DNA of 32,637 nt, from contig NZ_AUFE01000060.1 in NCBI RefSeq assembly GCF_000426345.1, positions 1-32,637 on the forward strand, written 5' to 3'. The notes below the pieces were generated by a model. It worked only from the letters and a program-made list of their open reading frames with translations. It did no database searches and was not told where the DNA came from. The DNA is from Cupriavidus phytohabitans (lineage in GTDB: Bacteria > Pseudomonadota > Gammaproteobacteria > Burkholderiales > Burkholderiaceae). Numbering within the stretch: the stretch's first letter is position 1; every line of letters starts with the position of its first letter. This document shows positions 7,709 to 15,953 of this stretch, piece after piece. Position numbers and translations under genes: made by a program.

Positions 7709-9013
7709 ATGCGCGTACTAGTGCTTGGCGCCGGCGTCGCCGGCATATCCGCCGCCTACCACCTGTGGCGCGACGGCCACGAGGTGACAGTGCTGGAGCG
7801 GCAAGCGGGCCCGGGACTGGGGTCCAGCTTCGGCAACGCCGGGGGCCTTTGCCCCGGTTTTGCCGGACCGTGGGCGTCGCCGGGGATGCCGCGCAAGGTG
7901 CTGCGCATGGCCCTGCAAAGGCAGGCGCCGGTGCGCTTTTCGATGATGCCGGATGCGGAGCGCCTGCGCTGGCTCGCAAAGTGGCTCAAGGAATGCAATG
8001 CGGAGCGCTTTGGCATCAACAAGGCTCGCATGCAGCGCATGGCGCACTACAGCATGCGCTGCATGCAGGCCTTGCGTGACGAGGTGCCGGAACTCGCCTT
8101 CGGCTTTCACCGCGACGGTACGCTGCAACTGCTCGAGACCGAACAGGAAGTGGAACTGGCACAGTTGGCCACGCGCACACTCAGCCAGTTCCAGGTGCCA
8201 TGGCGGATGATGAGTCGCGACGAAGCCGTGGCGATCGAACCATCGCTGCGGACGTCTGCCGTCGCATGGCAAGGCGCACTGCATCTGCCAGACGATGCAT
8301 CGGGCGACAGCGCAAAGTTCTGCGCGGGCCTTGCCGGATATCTTTCCAGTCGCGGCGTCTCGTTTCAGTATGGCGTTTCGGCAACCCGCCTCGTCCATTC
8401 GCACGGCCGCCTTCGCAGTGTCGAGATCACGCATGACGGGCAGATGGACCAACGGCAGGCCGATGCTTGCGTGGTGGCGCTCGGCTGCCAGGCGCCCGCG
8501 CTCCTTGCCACCGCAGGCCTGCGGATCCCGGTTTATCCCCTCAAGGGCTATTCAATCACGATTCCCATCGCCGACACCAAGGCTGCACCGCGCATGGCGA
8601 TCATGGACGAGCACCACAAGATCATGCTTACCCGCCTGGGCGACAAATTGCGCGTCGCGGGAATGGCCGAGTTCGTCGGATACGACCTGACGGTGCACCG
8701 GGTCCGCACGGAACTGCTCTCGACGCTGACGCGGCGGCTCTTTCCACGCGGGCTCGACTATGCCGCGGCAACGTCGTGGGCCGGCCTTCGTCCGATGACG
8801 CCGGACGGGCCGCCCATCCTCGGCGCGACACCGCTACAGGGCCTCTACCTGAATGCTGGCCATGGCTCCAATGGCTGGACTCAGGCGTGCGGCACCGGCC
8901 GGCTTGTTGCCGACGCGGTCTCCGGCAGGCAGCCGGAGATCGACATGGATGGACTTACCGTCGAGCGATTCGGTATGCAGCGCGCCGGGCGTCCGCCGGC
9001 TCGCGTGGCCTGA
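7709..9013 (+). CDS. FAD-dependent amine/D-amino-acid dehydrogenase (DadA-like)
   Basis: The protein has 434 residues and opens at the FAD-binding motif VLVLGAGVAGISAAYHL, followed by EVTVLERQ and SFGNAGGLCPGF. The C-terminal half has the DAO-fold SWAGLRPMTPDGPPILG and LYLNAGHGSNGWTQACGTGR blocks typical of the DadA small-subunit family. It would oxidise a D-amino acid or secondary amine to the imine/2-oxo acid, passing electrons to the respiratory chain. The ATG at 7709 begins exactly at the dinucleotide fold, 23 bases after the Bug gene stop and behind GGAACGGGG; a longer in-frame extension overlaps the Bug gene and is rejected. The neighbours suggest it oxidises the transported amino-acid-like compound. 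Confidence 0.87.
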   Translation: MRVLVLGAGVAGISAAYHLWRDGHEVTVLERQAGPGLGSSFGNAGGLCPGFAGPWASPGMPRKVLRMALQRQAPVRFSMMPDAERLRWLAKWLKECNAERFGINKARMQRMAHYSMRCMQALRDEVPELAFGFHRDGTLQLLETEQEVELAQLATRTLSQFQVPWRMMSRDEAVAIEPSLRTSAVAWQGALHLPDDASGDSAKFCAGLAGYLSSRGVSFQYGVSATRLVHSHGRLRSVEITHDGQMDQRQADACVVALGCQAPALLATAGLRIPVYPLKGYSITIPIADTKAAPRMAIMDEHHKIMLTRLGDKLRVAGMAEFVGYDLTVHRVRTELLSTLTRRLFPRGLDYAAATSWAGLRPMTPDGPPILGATPLQGLYLNAGHGSNGWTQACGTGRLVADAVSGRQPEIDMDGLTVERFGMQRAGRPPARVA

Positions 9014-9220
9014 ACCAATCGCTTGCACGGGCGCCGCTGCCGGCGGCCCCGTTCGCACCGAGTGCCATCGGCGCAGATGCCAGCACCCGCGTTACACGCA
9101 CGGCCGCCCGCTGAACCGCCATAGCCGCATCACCAGCTATCGCCGCATCGCCCATGCCGGGGCTGTGGCTTGCGCAGCCCTGCAGAGGCAGCAACTCGAA
9201 CATACATACGGAGGAGAACG

Positions 9221-10276
9221 ATGAAAACATCAGGAAAGTACGCCGTTGCGGCGTCAGTGTGGTGCCTGCTTGCCGCGACGGCACAGGCACAGTCAAGCGT
9301 CACGCTATACGGCGTCATGGATGCTGGCTTGGAGTATGTCAGCCATGCGGGCGCGGATGGCTCGGGGTCCGTATACCGCGTTACCTCCGGAAACACCGCG
9401 GCATCGCGATGGGGCCTGCGGGGCAAGGAGGCGCTGGGTTCGGATATGAGCGCCATCTTTGTGCTGGAGAGTGGCTTCCTGACGGACACCGGCATGGCAG
9501 GATTTGGCGGCCGCCTGTTCGGCCGGCAGGCGTTCGTCGGCATCGCGGGGCCTTGGGGCCAGGTCACACTCGGGCGCCAGAACAATATCCTGTTCGATTT
9601 TTTCATTCCCTTTGACACAAACCGCTATGCGCCGTATTCCGTGCTTGCCCACGATGCGCAGTTCGCGGGTCGGGCCGACAATGCCATCAAATACACGGGC
9701 AACTTCGGCGAACTTACGATCAGCGCGCTATACAGCGCCGGCTACGACTCGACCATCGCCAGCGGCGGCGAAGTCCCCGGCGCGCCGCGCGTCGGCCAGG
9801 AAATCGGCACCGGCGCTTCGTACACCATCGGCAAATTCGGATTGGCGATTGCCTATGACCAACGGCGCGGCACGTCCACGGTCACGGCGGGCAACATTGA
9901 ACGCCGCTACGCGGGAGGATTTCTCTACACCAGCGGCCCCTTCACGGCCGAGGCCGGGTACCGGCTCCTGCAGGACGGGCTGGGCTCGCCCGCCAGCCGC
10001 TCCCATCTCTACTGGCTGGGCGGTGCCTACGCGGTAAAACCGGCACTGACGCTGCGCGCCGGCATCTACCGGACGGATAAGCGTGCTTCTGCTGACGACG
10101 CTATCAGCTACGTGTTGCAGGCGGCGTACACCCTGTCGAAGCGCACGGAGCTTTATGTCAATGCGTCCTACATGGACAACGCGGGCCGCTCGACGCTGGG
10201 CGTGGCGAGTGCGACCAAGGTCGCGCCAGGCGTCGGACAGACCGGCTTGGCGGCGGGCATGAAGCACATCTTCTAG
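9221..10276 (+). CDS. Gram-negative porin (Burkholderiales OmpC-like)
   Basis: The protein has 351 residues with a signal peptide ending AQA (likely cleavage AQA|QSSVTLYG). SVTLYGVMDAGLEYV is the standard first beta-strand of Burkholderiales trimeric porins, followed by SRWGLRGKEALG and LFGRQAFVGI. It ends GMKHIF, with the terminal Phe needed for Bam-mediated assembly. A GGAGGAG site lies six bases before the ATG at 9221. It is last in the plus-strand run, 207 bases after the dehydrogenase. It probably gives the outer-membrane passage for the compound handled by the binding protein and enzymes upstream. Confidence 0.9.
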   Translation: MKTSGKYAVAASVWCLLAATAQAQSSVTLYGVMDAGLEYVSHAGADGSGSVYRVTSGNTAASRWGLRGKEALGSDMSAIFVLESGFLTDTGMAGFGGRLFGRQAFVGIAGPWGQVTLGRQNNILFDFFIPFDTNRYAPYSVLAHDAQFAGRADNAIKYTGNFGELTISALYSAGYDSTIASGGEVPGAPRVGQEIGTGASYTIGKFGLAIAYDQRRGTSTVTAGNIERRYAGGFLYTSGPFTAEAGYRLLQDGLGSPASRSHLYWLGGAYAVKPALTLRAGIYRTDKRASADDAISYVLQAAYTLSKRTELYVNASYMDNAGRSTLGVASATKVAPGVGQTGLAAGMKHIF

Positions 10277-10348
10277 TACCGCGCGCAGGGCGTTGCGGGT
10301 ATCCCCATTCGCTCGCTACCGAACACCGATTCTTCAGCTAAAGAGACA

Positions 10349-10945
10349 ATGATGTACATAGGTATCCCTCGCGAGACGCGGGCCGGCGAGACTCGCGTCG
10401 CCGCCACTCCTGAGACCGTCAGGAAGTACGTCGCACAAGGCCACAAGGTCATCGTGCAGGTTGGCGCCGGCGTACGTGCCAGCCAGCCCGACGGCGCGTA
10501 TGAAGCGGTCGGCGCCACCATCGGCACCGCTGCCGAAGCGCTGGGAGCACAGCTGGTGCTCAAGCTGCGCGCGCCGGACGACGCGGAACTGGCACAGATG
10601 AAGCCGGGGGCTGTGGTCGCGCGGGCCCAGCATGCGCTCAAGGAGCTGACCGAAGCGCTCTCGGGCAAGGGCGTGACCGTGAAATACGCGATCCACCCGG
10701 TGGCGGGCCGCATGCCGGGCCACATGAACGTGCTGCTGGCCGAGGCCGAGGTGCCCTACGACCAGGTCTTCGAGATGGAAGATATCAACAGCGAGTTCGG
10801 CCAGGCCGACGTGGTGCTGGTGCTGGGCGCCAACGACGTGGTCAACCCGGCGGCCAAGACCGATCCCAAGTCGCCGATCGCGGGCACGCCGATCCTGGAG
10901 GCGTACAAGGCCAAGACCATCATCGTCAACAAGCGCTTCATGGCC
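10349..10945 (+). pseudogene. Chimeric remnant: pntA 5' end fused in frame to pntB 3' part
   Basis: The first about 90 residues (MYIGIPRETRAGETRVAATPET, then GATIGTAAEALGAQLVLK and MKPGAVV) are the N-terminus of NAD(P) transhydrogenase subunit alpha. From about residue 91 (near 10620) the protein continues as the C-terminal NADP-binding domain III of the beta subunit: ARAQHALKEL, AIHPVAGRMPGHMNVLLAE, YDQVFEMEDIN, LGANDVVNPAAKTDPKSPIAG and KTIIVNKRFMAAG. A normal operon would have the rest of alpha and the whole membrane part of beta between these. The simplest reading is an internal deletion that left an open frame. The beta domain is cut just after MAAG, before its last about 30 residues, where a third fragment begins; the frame then runs to a stop at 10996. 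A functional transhydrogenase is impossible, since there is no membrane domain. Confidence 0.85.
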
Positions 10946-11208
10946 GCCGGCTGTGCCACGACTATCTGCCTGGCGGCAGGGAGCTCAGCTACGTGATCAC
11001 GGTAGCTGACCAACGCGCGAACAATATCCATGTGCGCGATGGCATCGGCGAGGAGGAATTCGTCGTGATGCGCCAGGAGCGTGACGCCGCGCTCCCGATG
11101 CCCGCCCTGATCCTGCCGTCCGTGCAGGTCAACATGCGGGCGGGAGAGCTACCCTCTCCTGAGACGAACGGTAAGCGATATCTTAAAATCCCCGTCAACG
11201 CACTCTGA
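10946..11208 (+). pseudogene. 3' fragment of an MBL-fold hydrolase gene
   Basis: In the frame ending at the TGA at 11206-11208 the translation reads LCHDYLPGGRELSYV, then TTVAEQRA-like ITVADQRANNIHVRDGI, EEFVVMRQERDA, MPALILPSVQVNMRAG and YLKIPVNAL. This is the C-terminal end of a metallo-beta-lactamase-fold hydrolase of the type found in Burkholderiales (Blh/persulfide-dioxygenase-like). The metal-binding N-terminal region is missing, and the fragment is joined directly to the truncated pntB remnant in a different frame. An initiation at the GTG at 10993 would give only a 71-residue tail without an active site. Confidence 0.8.
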
Positions 11209-11364
11209 TGCGACGAACTGTTCACGAGCGCGATAACGACTGCGAACGAAGGCGATGAAGCTACCAACCGAAAGGGACTCCTTCGCCTACCGGCGTCAGG
11301 CATCGACGAACGCTGCAGCCTTGCTAATCCGCGATACGCCTCGATTCGGACGACGCTGCCCTAC

Positions 11365-11508
11365 CTATCTCGCAAGGCAGTCAATCTCACTCTGAATCGC
11401 CATCCGCCGGTCCAACGTCCAGTTCATCGACTCTTGCTTATCCAGTGTAATTTTGTCATGGCGCCATACCTCCGCATCGCCGTCCGAGCACTCGACGTCG
11501 GCCGCCAT
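11365..11508 (-). CDS. Possible small protein or C-terminal remnant downstream of the MFS gene
   Basis: A 47-residue frame starts at ATG 11508 behind ACAAGG and contains VECSDGDAEVWRHDKITL and ESMNWTLDRRMAIQSEIDCLA. It lies in the same frame as the MFS transporter. That frame stays open without interruption from the transporter's TAA (11641-11643) down to the TAG at 11365-11367, about 92 codons in all. I recognise no family. It may be a remnant of an unrelated gene, a genuine small protein or chance. The remaining bases from 11209 to 11640 show nothing else I can support. Confidence 0.2.
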   Translation of the reverse strand: MAADVECSDGDAEVWRHDKITLDKQESMNWTLDRRMAIQSEIDCLAR

Positions 11509-11640
11509 CCTTGTGAGCGACTTGCCGTGAGACGACGGCGATGGGTTGCTGGCGGAGCTTTGGCTGCTATCTTCCGGAATTGGGGCGGTAGGCGGCCATG
11601 ATTCCTCGGGCTGCGGTTCGTTTGTGCGTAGTGGCGCCGG

Positions 11641-13017
11641 TTAATGGGCCGAGATCGTCTCAAGCGATTCGCCGCGCGTCTCGATGCCGAAGCAATAGAC
11701 GATGATCGCCGCGGCCAGGAAGCAGGCGGCGCCCAACGCGAACACGCCGGCCTGTCCTGCTAGCGGAAGCACGACGCCGACCAGCGTCGGGCCGATTAGC
11801 GATCCGAAGCGGCCGACCGTGGACGCCATGCCGCAGCCCGTGGCGCGAGCGCGCGTCGGATATAGCTCCGGCGTATAGGTATAAAGCACGGCCCACATGC
11901 CGAACATGAAGAACTGCATCAGGCCGCCGGCGAGGAAGAGCGCCATCGGTTCCGGGCTCATGCCAGCGACGCGGCCGTAGACGAAGGCCATCACGGCGCC
12001 GCCGACCAGCGTGATCACGCATGCCGGCTTGCGGCCCCAATGCTCCACCGCCCAGGCCGCGCACAGAAAGCCCGGGATACCGCCGATTGAGATATAGACG
12101 GTGTAGAGGACCGACTTGGTCACGCCCATGCCGGTCTGCTGCAACAGCGCGCCGATCCAGGTATTGAGGCCATAGAAGCCGAGCAAGGCAAAAAACCACA
12201 ATCCCCACACCGTCAGCGTGCGGTTGCGGTACTCAGGCGACCACAGCACCTTGACGCCGAACACTTCCGCATCCGCGCTGACGACTTTGGGTTCCGCTTC
12301 AGGCAACGAAGACAGTTTCATGCGGCGCATCACGGTGGCCTCGATCCGCGCAACAAGTGCCGATGCCTCTTCGTGGCGGCCTTTCGATTCGAGCCAACGC
12401 GGAGATTCAGGGACATAGCGCCGCACCACGAACAGGAACAGCGCCGGCACCGCGCCGAGCAGGAACATGGTGCGCCAGCTGTACGCCGACAGCACGTAGT
12501 ACGACATCAATCCCGCGCAGATAAAGGCGATCGGCCAGTTGCCATCCATCAGCGCCAGATACTTCCCACGCTGACGCGCGGGGATGAACTCGGACAGCAG
12601 CGTCTGCGCCAGCGGCAGCTCCATGCCCATACCCACGCCGAGCAGCAGGCGATAGATACCGAGCGTGACCGGGTCATTCGCGGTTGAACACAGGAAGCTG
12701 CCGACGCCCCAGACAATCATGCTGACCTGGAACACCGGCTTGCGGCCGAAGCGGTCGGCGAGCATGCCCGAGCTGAGCGCGCCGATGGCCATGCCGACAA
12801 AGCTCGCACTGCCCAGCATGCCGGCCTGTGCGCTGGTGAGGCCGAACTCCGTGCGGATCGATCCGAGCAAGTACGTCATCATGGCCAGGTCTAAGTTGTC
12901 GAAAAAGAATGCCATCGCAATCACCATGAATAAGAAGCGGTGATAGCCGCATACGGGCAGCCGCTCCAGCCGGTCGCCGACGCGGACCCGCATCAGTTCC
13001 ATCGGGGTCAGTTTCAT
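11641..13017 (-). CDS. Major facilitator superfamily transporter (metabolite:H+ symporter type)
   Basis: The protein has 458 residues and about 12 hydrophobic segments. The loop 2-3 signature reads GMLADRFGRKP and is mirrored in the second half by EHWGRKP. PESPRWL closes the first half, and YTPELYPTRARATGCGMAS is the sugar-porter/SV2-like motif before TM11. The N-terminal RLERLPVCGYHRFLF segment resembles the aromatic-acid and niacin (NiaP-like) branch. The ATG at 13017 follows AGGAGACAAG; a longer start at 13077 adds an unconserved tail. It lies downstream of, and in the same direction as, the FMN-protein/PurA-like/RidA-like genes and is likely the importer or exporter of their substrate, although a 306-base gap separates it from them. 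Confidence 0.87.
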   Translation of the reverse strand: MKLTPMELMRVRVGDRLERLPVCGYHRFLFMVIAMAFFFDNLDLAMMTYLLGSIRTEFGLTSAQAGMLGSASFVGMAIGALSSGMLADRFGRKPVFQVSMIVWGVGSFLCSTANDPVTLGIYRLLLGVGMGMELPLAQTLLSEFIPARQRGKYLALMDGNWPIAFICAGLMSYYVLSAYSWRTMFLLGAVPALFLFVVRRYVPESPRWLESKGRHEEASALVARIEATVMRRMKLSSLPEAEPKVVSADAEVFGVKVLWSPEYRNRTLTVWGLWFFALLGFYGLNTWIGALLQQTGMGVTKSVLYTVYISIGGIPGFLCAAWAVEHWGRKPACVITLVGGAVMAFVYGRVAGMSPEPMALFLAGGLMQFFMFGMWAVLYTYTPELYPTRARATGCGMASTVGRFGSLIGPTLVGVVLPLAGQAGVFALGAACFLAAAIIVYCFGIETRGESLETISAH

Positions 13018-13269
13018 CTTGTCTCCTGTCTTGTATGGGCCGGCATCCGAGCGTGCCGGCGCGCGCAACATCGCCATGCGGCATGTCTTGCGCTACTGTC
13101 GCGCTTCGGCCCTTCAGCTGCCCTCGCCCGGATGACAAGCACTGTCGCCGGGGCGCCAACCAGCGTGGTGCGGCAAATGCCCCAACGGCGCATACGCGTA
13201 CCCGCCCGACAGCGGCGGCTACCAGCAACGGCAAACGAGAAAAATGGAGTGAGAAGCCGAGACGAAGAT

Positions 13270-13291
13270 GGCACGCGAGCGGTCGCGTGCC
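13270..13291 (-). terminator. Strong hairpin downstream of the FMN-binding protein gene
   Basis: GGCACGCGA (13270-13278) and TCGCGTGCC (13283-13291) form a perfect nine-pair stem with a four-base loop. It lies 33 bases after the stop codon at 13324 on the minus strand. A T-rich patch follows only about 20 bases further on, so this may be an attenuator or processing site rather than a full terminator. The remainder of the 13018-13323 gap has no gene I can support. Confidence 0.4.
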
Positions 13292-13323
13292 GTTGGCCCG
13301 TTGGCAGGGCCGCGCGGAGAGGA

Positions 13324-13959
13324 TCAGCGATTGGCGAAGCGACGCGGGTCGAAGGCGTCTTCTGGCAGCGATGACAACGCCGCGCCGGCGGGGAAGGCAT
13401 AGCGCAGATAAGGGGCGCGCGGCTGGCCTGGCGGCGAGTATTGCCCATCGGCGAGGATGCGTTTCTTCGCTGACAAGGAGCGGATCTCGCAACGGTAAGC
13501 CACGATCTGGTTGGCTGCGCCGTCCTCGATGGGAGTGTAGTCCTTCTCCGGTCTGAACTTGTCGAGCGCGACGTACTGGTGCGCACGTATCTCCTCGGTT
13601 TGGTCGCGCACCGTTGCCATGCAGCGGGCGATGACGCTGTAGTACTCGAGGCTGGTGTTCTGGCCCTTAGGAGCCTTCAGCAAAGCCACTGGGCGGTCGA
13701 CCTCAATGGTGACGTGCGGGTCGGCGCGAATCGCCGCCGCGAGCTTGCCGAAGCGCGAGCTGTGGATCAGGAATGCGTCGCCGGTGAAAGTGAAGCTTTG
13801 TGCCGTGACGTAGGGATAGGGCGTGTCATGAACGCCCACACGGCAGATCAGCTCGTCGCGCAGGAACGCCTCGATCGCAGGCCAGTCGGTCCACGCCAGG
13901 TCGGTCCGGCGCATTTCGGGATCCAGGTAGTCTGGTGTTTTATCTCTCATATCTGTCAT
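13324..13959 (-). CDS. FMN-binding split-barrel protein (PPOX/NimA-like)
   Basis: The protein has 211 residues from the ATG at 13959, with GAGG nine bases upstream. The pattern is MRRTDLAWTDWPAIEAFL, CRVGVHDTPYPYVTAQSF, GDAFLIHSSRFGKLAAAIR and ADPHVTIEVDRP. This matches the pyridoxamine-phosphate-oxidase-like fold of the nitroimidazole-reductase (NimA) type: 'gvhd..PYv.p..f.....i.fHs...GkK...i..nP.v..ev'. Such proteins bind FMN or F420 and reduce or oxidise small molecules, or act as flavin reductases. It begins 28 bases after the PurA-like gene stop, so it belongs to the RidA-PurA-like operon. The substrate is unknown. The C-terminal about 60 residues (AKKRILADGQYSPPGQPRAPYLR onward) extend beyond the core fold and look specific to this group. 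Confidence 0.72.
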   Translation of the reverse strand: MTDMRDKTPDYLDPEMRRTDLAWTDWPAIEAFLRDELICRVGVHDTPYPYVTAQSFTFTGDAFLIHSSRFGKLAAAIRADPHVTIEVDRPVALLKAPKGQNTSLEYYSVIARCMATVRDQTEEIRAHQYVALDKFRPEKDYTPIEDGAANQIVAYRCEIRSLSAKKRILADGQYSPPGQPRAPYLRYAFPAGAALSSLPEDAFDPRRFANR

Positions 13960-13987
13960 GTCTGCCTCAGGATGGAAGGATTTGTGC

Positions 13988-15331
13988 TCACGCCAGCAGC
14001 CGCATCTGCTCGCGAGCCGGGCCCAGGCCGACGCCGCGCAGGCGGCAACCCAGCGTGTCGGCCAGCCAGCGCAGCAGCGCGTCCAGCTGTGGTGGAAGCG
14101 GATCGGCCGAATGGTTCGGAAGTGCATCGACGGCAAAAGCAGGGAATCGCCGCGTAGCGCCTTCCGGGCCTTCGTCGTCAACGACCACGATGGCGGGATC
14201 ACGCGTCTGCGCGAACAGCGCCAGCGCATCACACTTGTTGAGGAAAAGCTCGTCCACGCCGTGCTGCTGTACGGTGCGACGCAATTGCGCGACGTCGAGC
14301 AGTCCTATGCGCCGAGGCCGGCCGGTTCCCGTGCCGTATTCGCCGGTCAGCATCCGGATAGCCATGCCAACGTGCAACGGATCGTCGCCGGCAAGGAGCG
14401 CCACTGGGTCATGCGTTGCGGCTTCCTGCTCGCGACCGAGACCTTTGTGCGCGGCGTCAGCGCAATACACGGCAGATCGCTGCGCACCCAGTTCGGACGG
14501 GAAGTGGCCCGCGCCCACGCGAGAGACAATTGCCTTGGCCACGCCGATGGTCTTTCGGTGGTAGCGACATGGCAAGTCGCCGCCGACATAGGCATACGCC
14601 GGCACGGTATGGCTGGCGGTTACCCACGGCTGCTCGCCGTGCGTCATGTCCAGCATGACCGACTGTGCGCCTTCGAACAGCACGCGCGCGCCCTGTGCCA
14701 CGCGTCGTGCAAGGTAGCCGGGATCCGATATGACGTAGTCGCTGACCAGCGCCCAAGCCGCGCGCATGGCCTCCAATGCGGCGGCATCCAACGGATCGCC
14801 ACCGCGCGCAGCAGCCACTGCCATCTGCCGGATTACGGCCCCGCTGTCCTGTATCAGGTCCCGCAACTGGAACGATGTGCGTTCGATGCCGCGGGCCCGT
14901 AGCGCATGGTCGGCGTAGCAAGGGCCGATGCCATTGCCGGTGGTGCCGATCGATGCACCGTGCGCACGATCACGCGCAACGTGCAGTGGCTGGACCACCA
15001 AACAACGGTCGCTGATCGCCAGACGGCCTTGCAACTGGATGCCAAGTGCCGCGAGCATCGCGATTTCCTCTGCCAACTGCGCCAGGCCGATCGCGCAGCC
15101 GGAACCGATATACAGGGACACGGCAGGATGCAACACCGCGGAGGGCACTTGCCGCAGGCGTACCGCGCCCTGCGGCGTCGCGATGGTATGACCGGCGTTC
15201 GCGCCGCCATTGAAGCGCGCCACGATGTCATAGTCGCCGGCAATATGGTCAACCACCCGCGCCTTGCCTTCATCGCCGTACTGCAGGCCGACCAGCACGT
15301 CGGCGTATCCGCTTCGGCTTGCCATGATCAT
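13988..15331 (-). CDS. Adenylosuccinate synthetase paralogue (PurA-like) in an accessory operon
   Basis: The protein has 447 residues. PurA landmarks are QYGDEGKARVVD (17-28, catalytic Asp at about 20), FNGGANAGHT (40-49, catalytic His at about 48), IGTTGNGIGP (128-137), FEGAQSVMLDMTHG (219-232), VGAGHFPSELG (272-282), GTGTGRPRRIGLLD (333-346, aspartate-binding loop) and LNKCDAL. Housekeeping PurA has GDEGKGKIVD, GGHNAGHT and GATTGRRRRTGWLD. Here the nucleotide loop has Ala for Gly, GGH becomes GGA, and about 35 extra residues sit between FPSELG and the aspartate loop; the usual 'PGW' segment is missing near the end. Catalytic residues are kept, so it is probably an active GTP-dependent ligase with another acceptor or amine donor. 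Its ATG overlaps the RidA-like stop (ATGA), so translation is coupled. No other purine gene is nearby. Confidence 0.85.
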   Translation of the reverse strand: MIMASRSGYADVLVGLQYGDEGKARVVDHIAGDYDIVARFNGGANAGHTIATPQGAVRLRQVPSAVLHPAVSLYIGSGCAIGLAQLAEEIAMLAALGIQLQGRLAISDRCLVVQPLHVARDRAHGASIGTTGNGIGPCYADHALRARGIERTSFQLRDLIQDSGAVIRQMAVAAARGGDPLDAAALEAMRAAWALVSDYVISDPGYLARRVAQGARVLFEGAQSVMLDMTHGEQPWVTASHTVPAYAYVGGDLPCRYHRKTIGVAKAIVSRVGAGHFPSELGAQRSAVYCADAAHKGLGREQEAATHDPVALLAGDDPLHVGMAIRMLTGEYGTGTGRPRRIGLLDVAQLRRTVQQHGVDELFLNKCDALALFAQTRDPAIVVVDDEGPEGATRRFPAFAVDALPNHSADPLPPQLDALLRWLADTLGCRLRGVGLGPAREQMRLLA

Positions 15332-15798
15332 GCGTCGGTGTCGATGGCAAAGCTTGCCTCGATCTCAACGGGCGCGCCAAAGGGGAGGCTTGCCACGCCG
15401 ATGGCAATGCGCGCATGCCGGCCTTGATCCGCAAATATGAAGTTAATGAGTTCCGACGCGGCATTGATCACGGCTGGTGCGTCGTGAAAGCCGGCTGAAG
15501 TCGAGACAAAGCCGCCAAGGCGCAGTACCGACCGAACGCGGTCGAGTTCGCCGTCGGTAGCGGCCGCCACCCAGCCCAGCACGTTGGCCAGGCAGAGGCG
15601 TGCGGCGTCGCGCGCGCTGTCAAGGGGCACTTCGGCAGGCACACTGCCGGCATACACGGGCTTGCCATCCCGCAGCGGCAATTGTCCTGATACTGTCAGG
15701 ACGCCACGATGCAGGGTGTAGGGAACGAACAGAGCGTTGGGCAAGACTGGCGAGGGCAGCACGATTCCTGCCTCGGCGAGGCGATCGATGACAGACAT
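15328..15798 (-). CDS. RidA/YjgF-family enamine/imine deaminase-like protein
   Basis: The protein has 156 residues. LPNALFVPYTLHRGVLTVSGQLP is the opening strand of the RidA family variant with 'SGQlP'. The core continues AARLCLANVLGWV, then VVR-type RSVLRLGGFVS, and ends with ARIAIGVASLPFGAPVEIEASF. The conserved Arg of the R-x-a-v-g...P...vEie motif (about 130) and Glu (about 146) are present, so the imine-binding site looks intact. RidA-family members hydrolyse reactive enamines/imines, and pathway-specific members such as aminomuconate deaminases sit in catabolic operons. It is the first gene of the minus-strand operon with the PurA-like and FMN genes, and its stop overlaps the next start. 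The ATG at 15798 has AAGGA eleven bases upstream. Confidence 0.85.
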   Translation of the reverse strand: MSVIDRLAEAGIVLPSPVLPNALFVPYTLHRGVLTVSGQLPLRDGKPVYAGSVPAEVPLDSARDAARLCLANVLGWVAAATDGELDRVRSVLRLGGFVSTSAGFHDAPAVINAASELINFIFADQGRHARIAIGVASLPFGAPVEIEASFAIDTDA

Positions 15799-15953
15799 GG
15801 AGGTTCCTTGTGAGCAATGGCGAAGGCGCCGCCGTACATGTGTTGCACGGCAGATTCGCCACCTTCACTGTGCTCCCCCTCCTACCCGCTGTCCTCCGCG
15901 GGGATGACAGGCGCTATCGCGCAGACGCCAGATCTGGGATGCCCGGGCCTGCG

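Noticed and set aside
5766..7979. Very long minus-strand open frame (over 700 codons)
   Set aside because: It is antisense to the SDR, binding-protein and dehydrogenase genes, each with clear family motifs and starts. Arg/Ala-rich composition typical of high-GC shadow frames.
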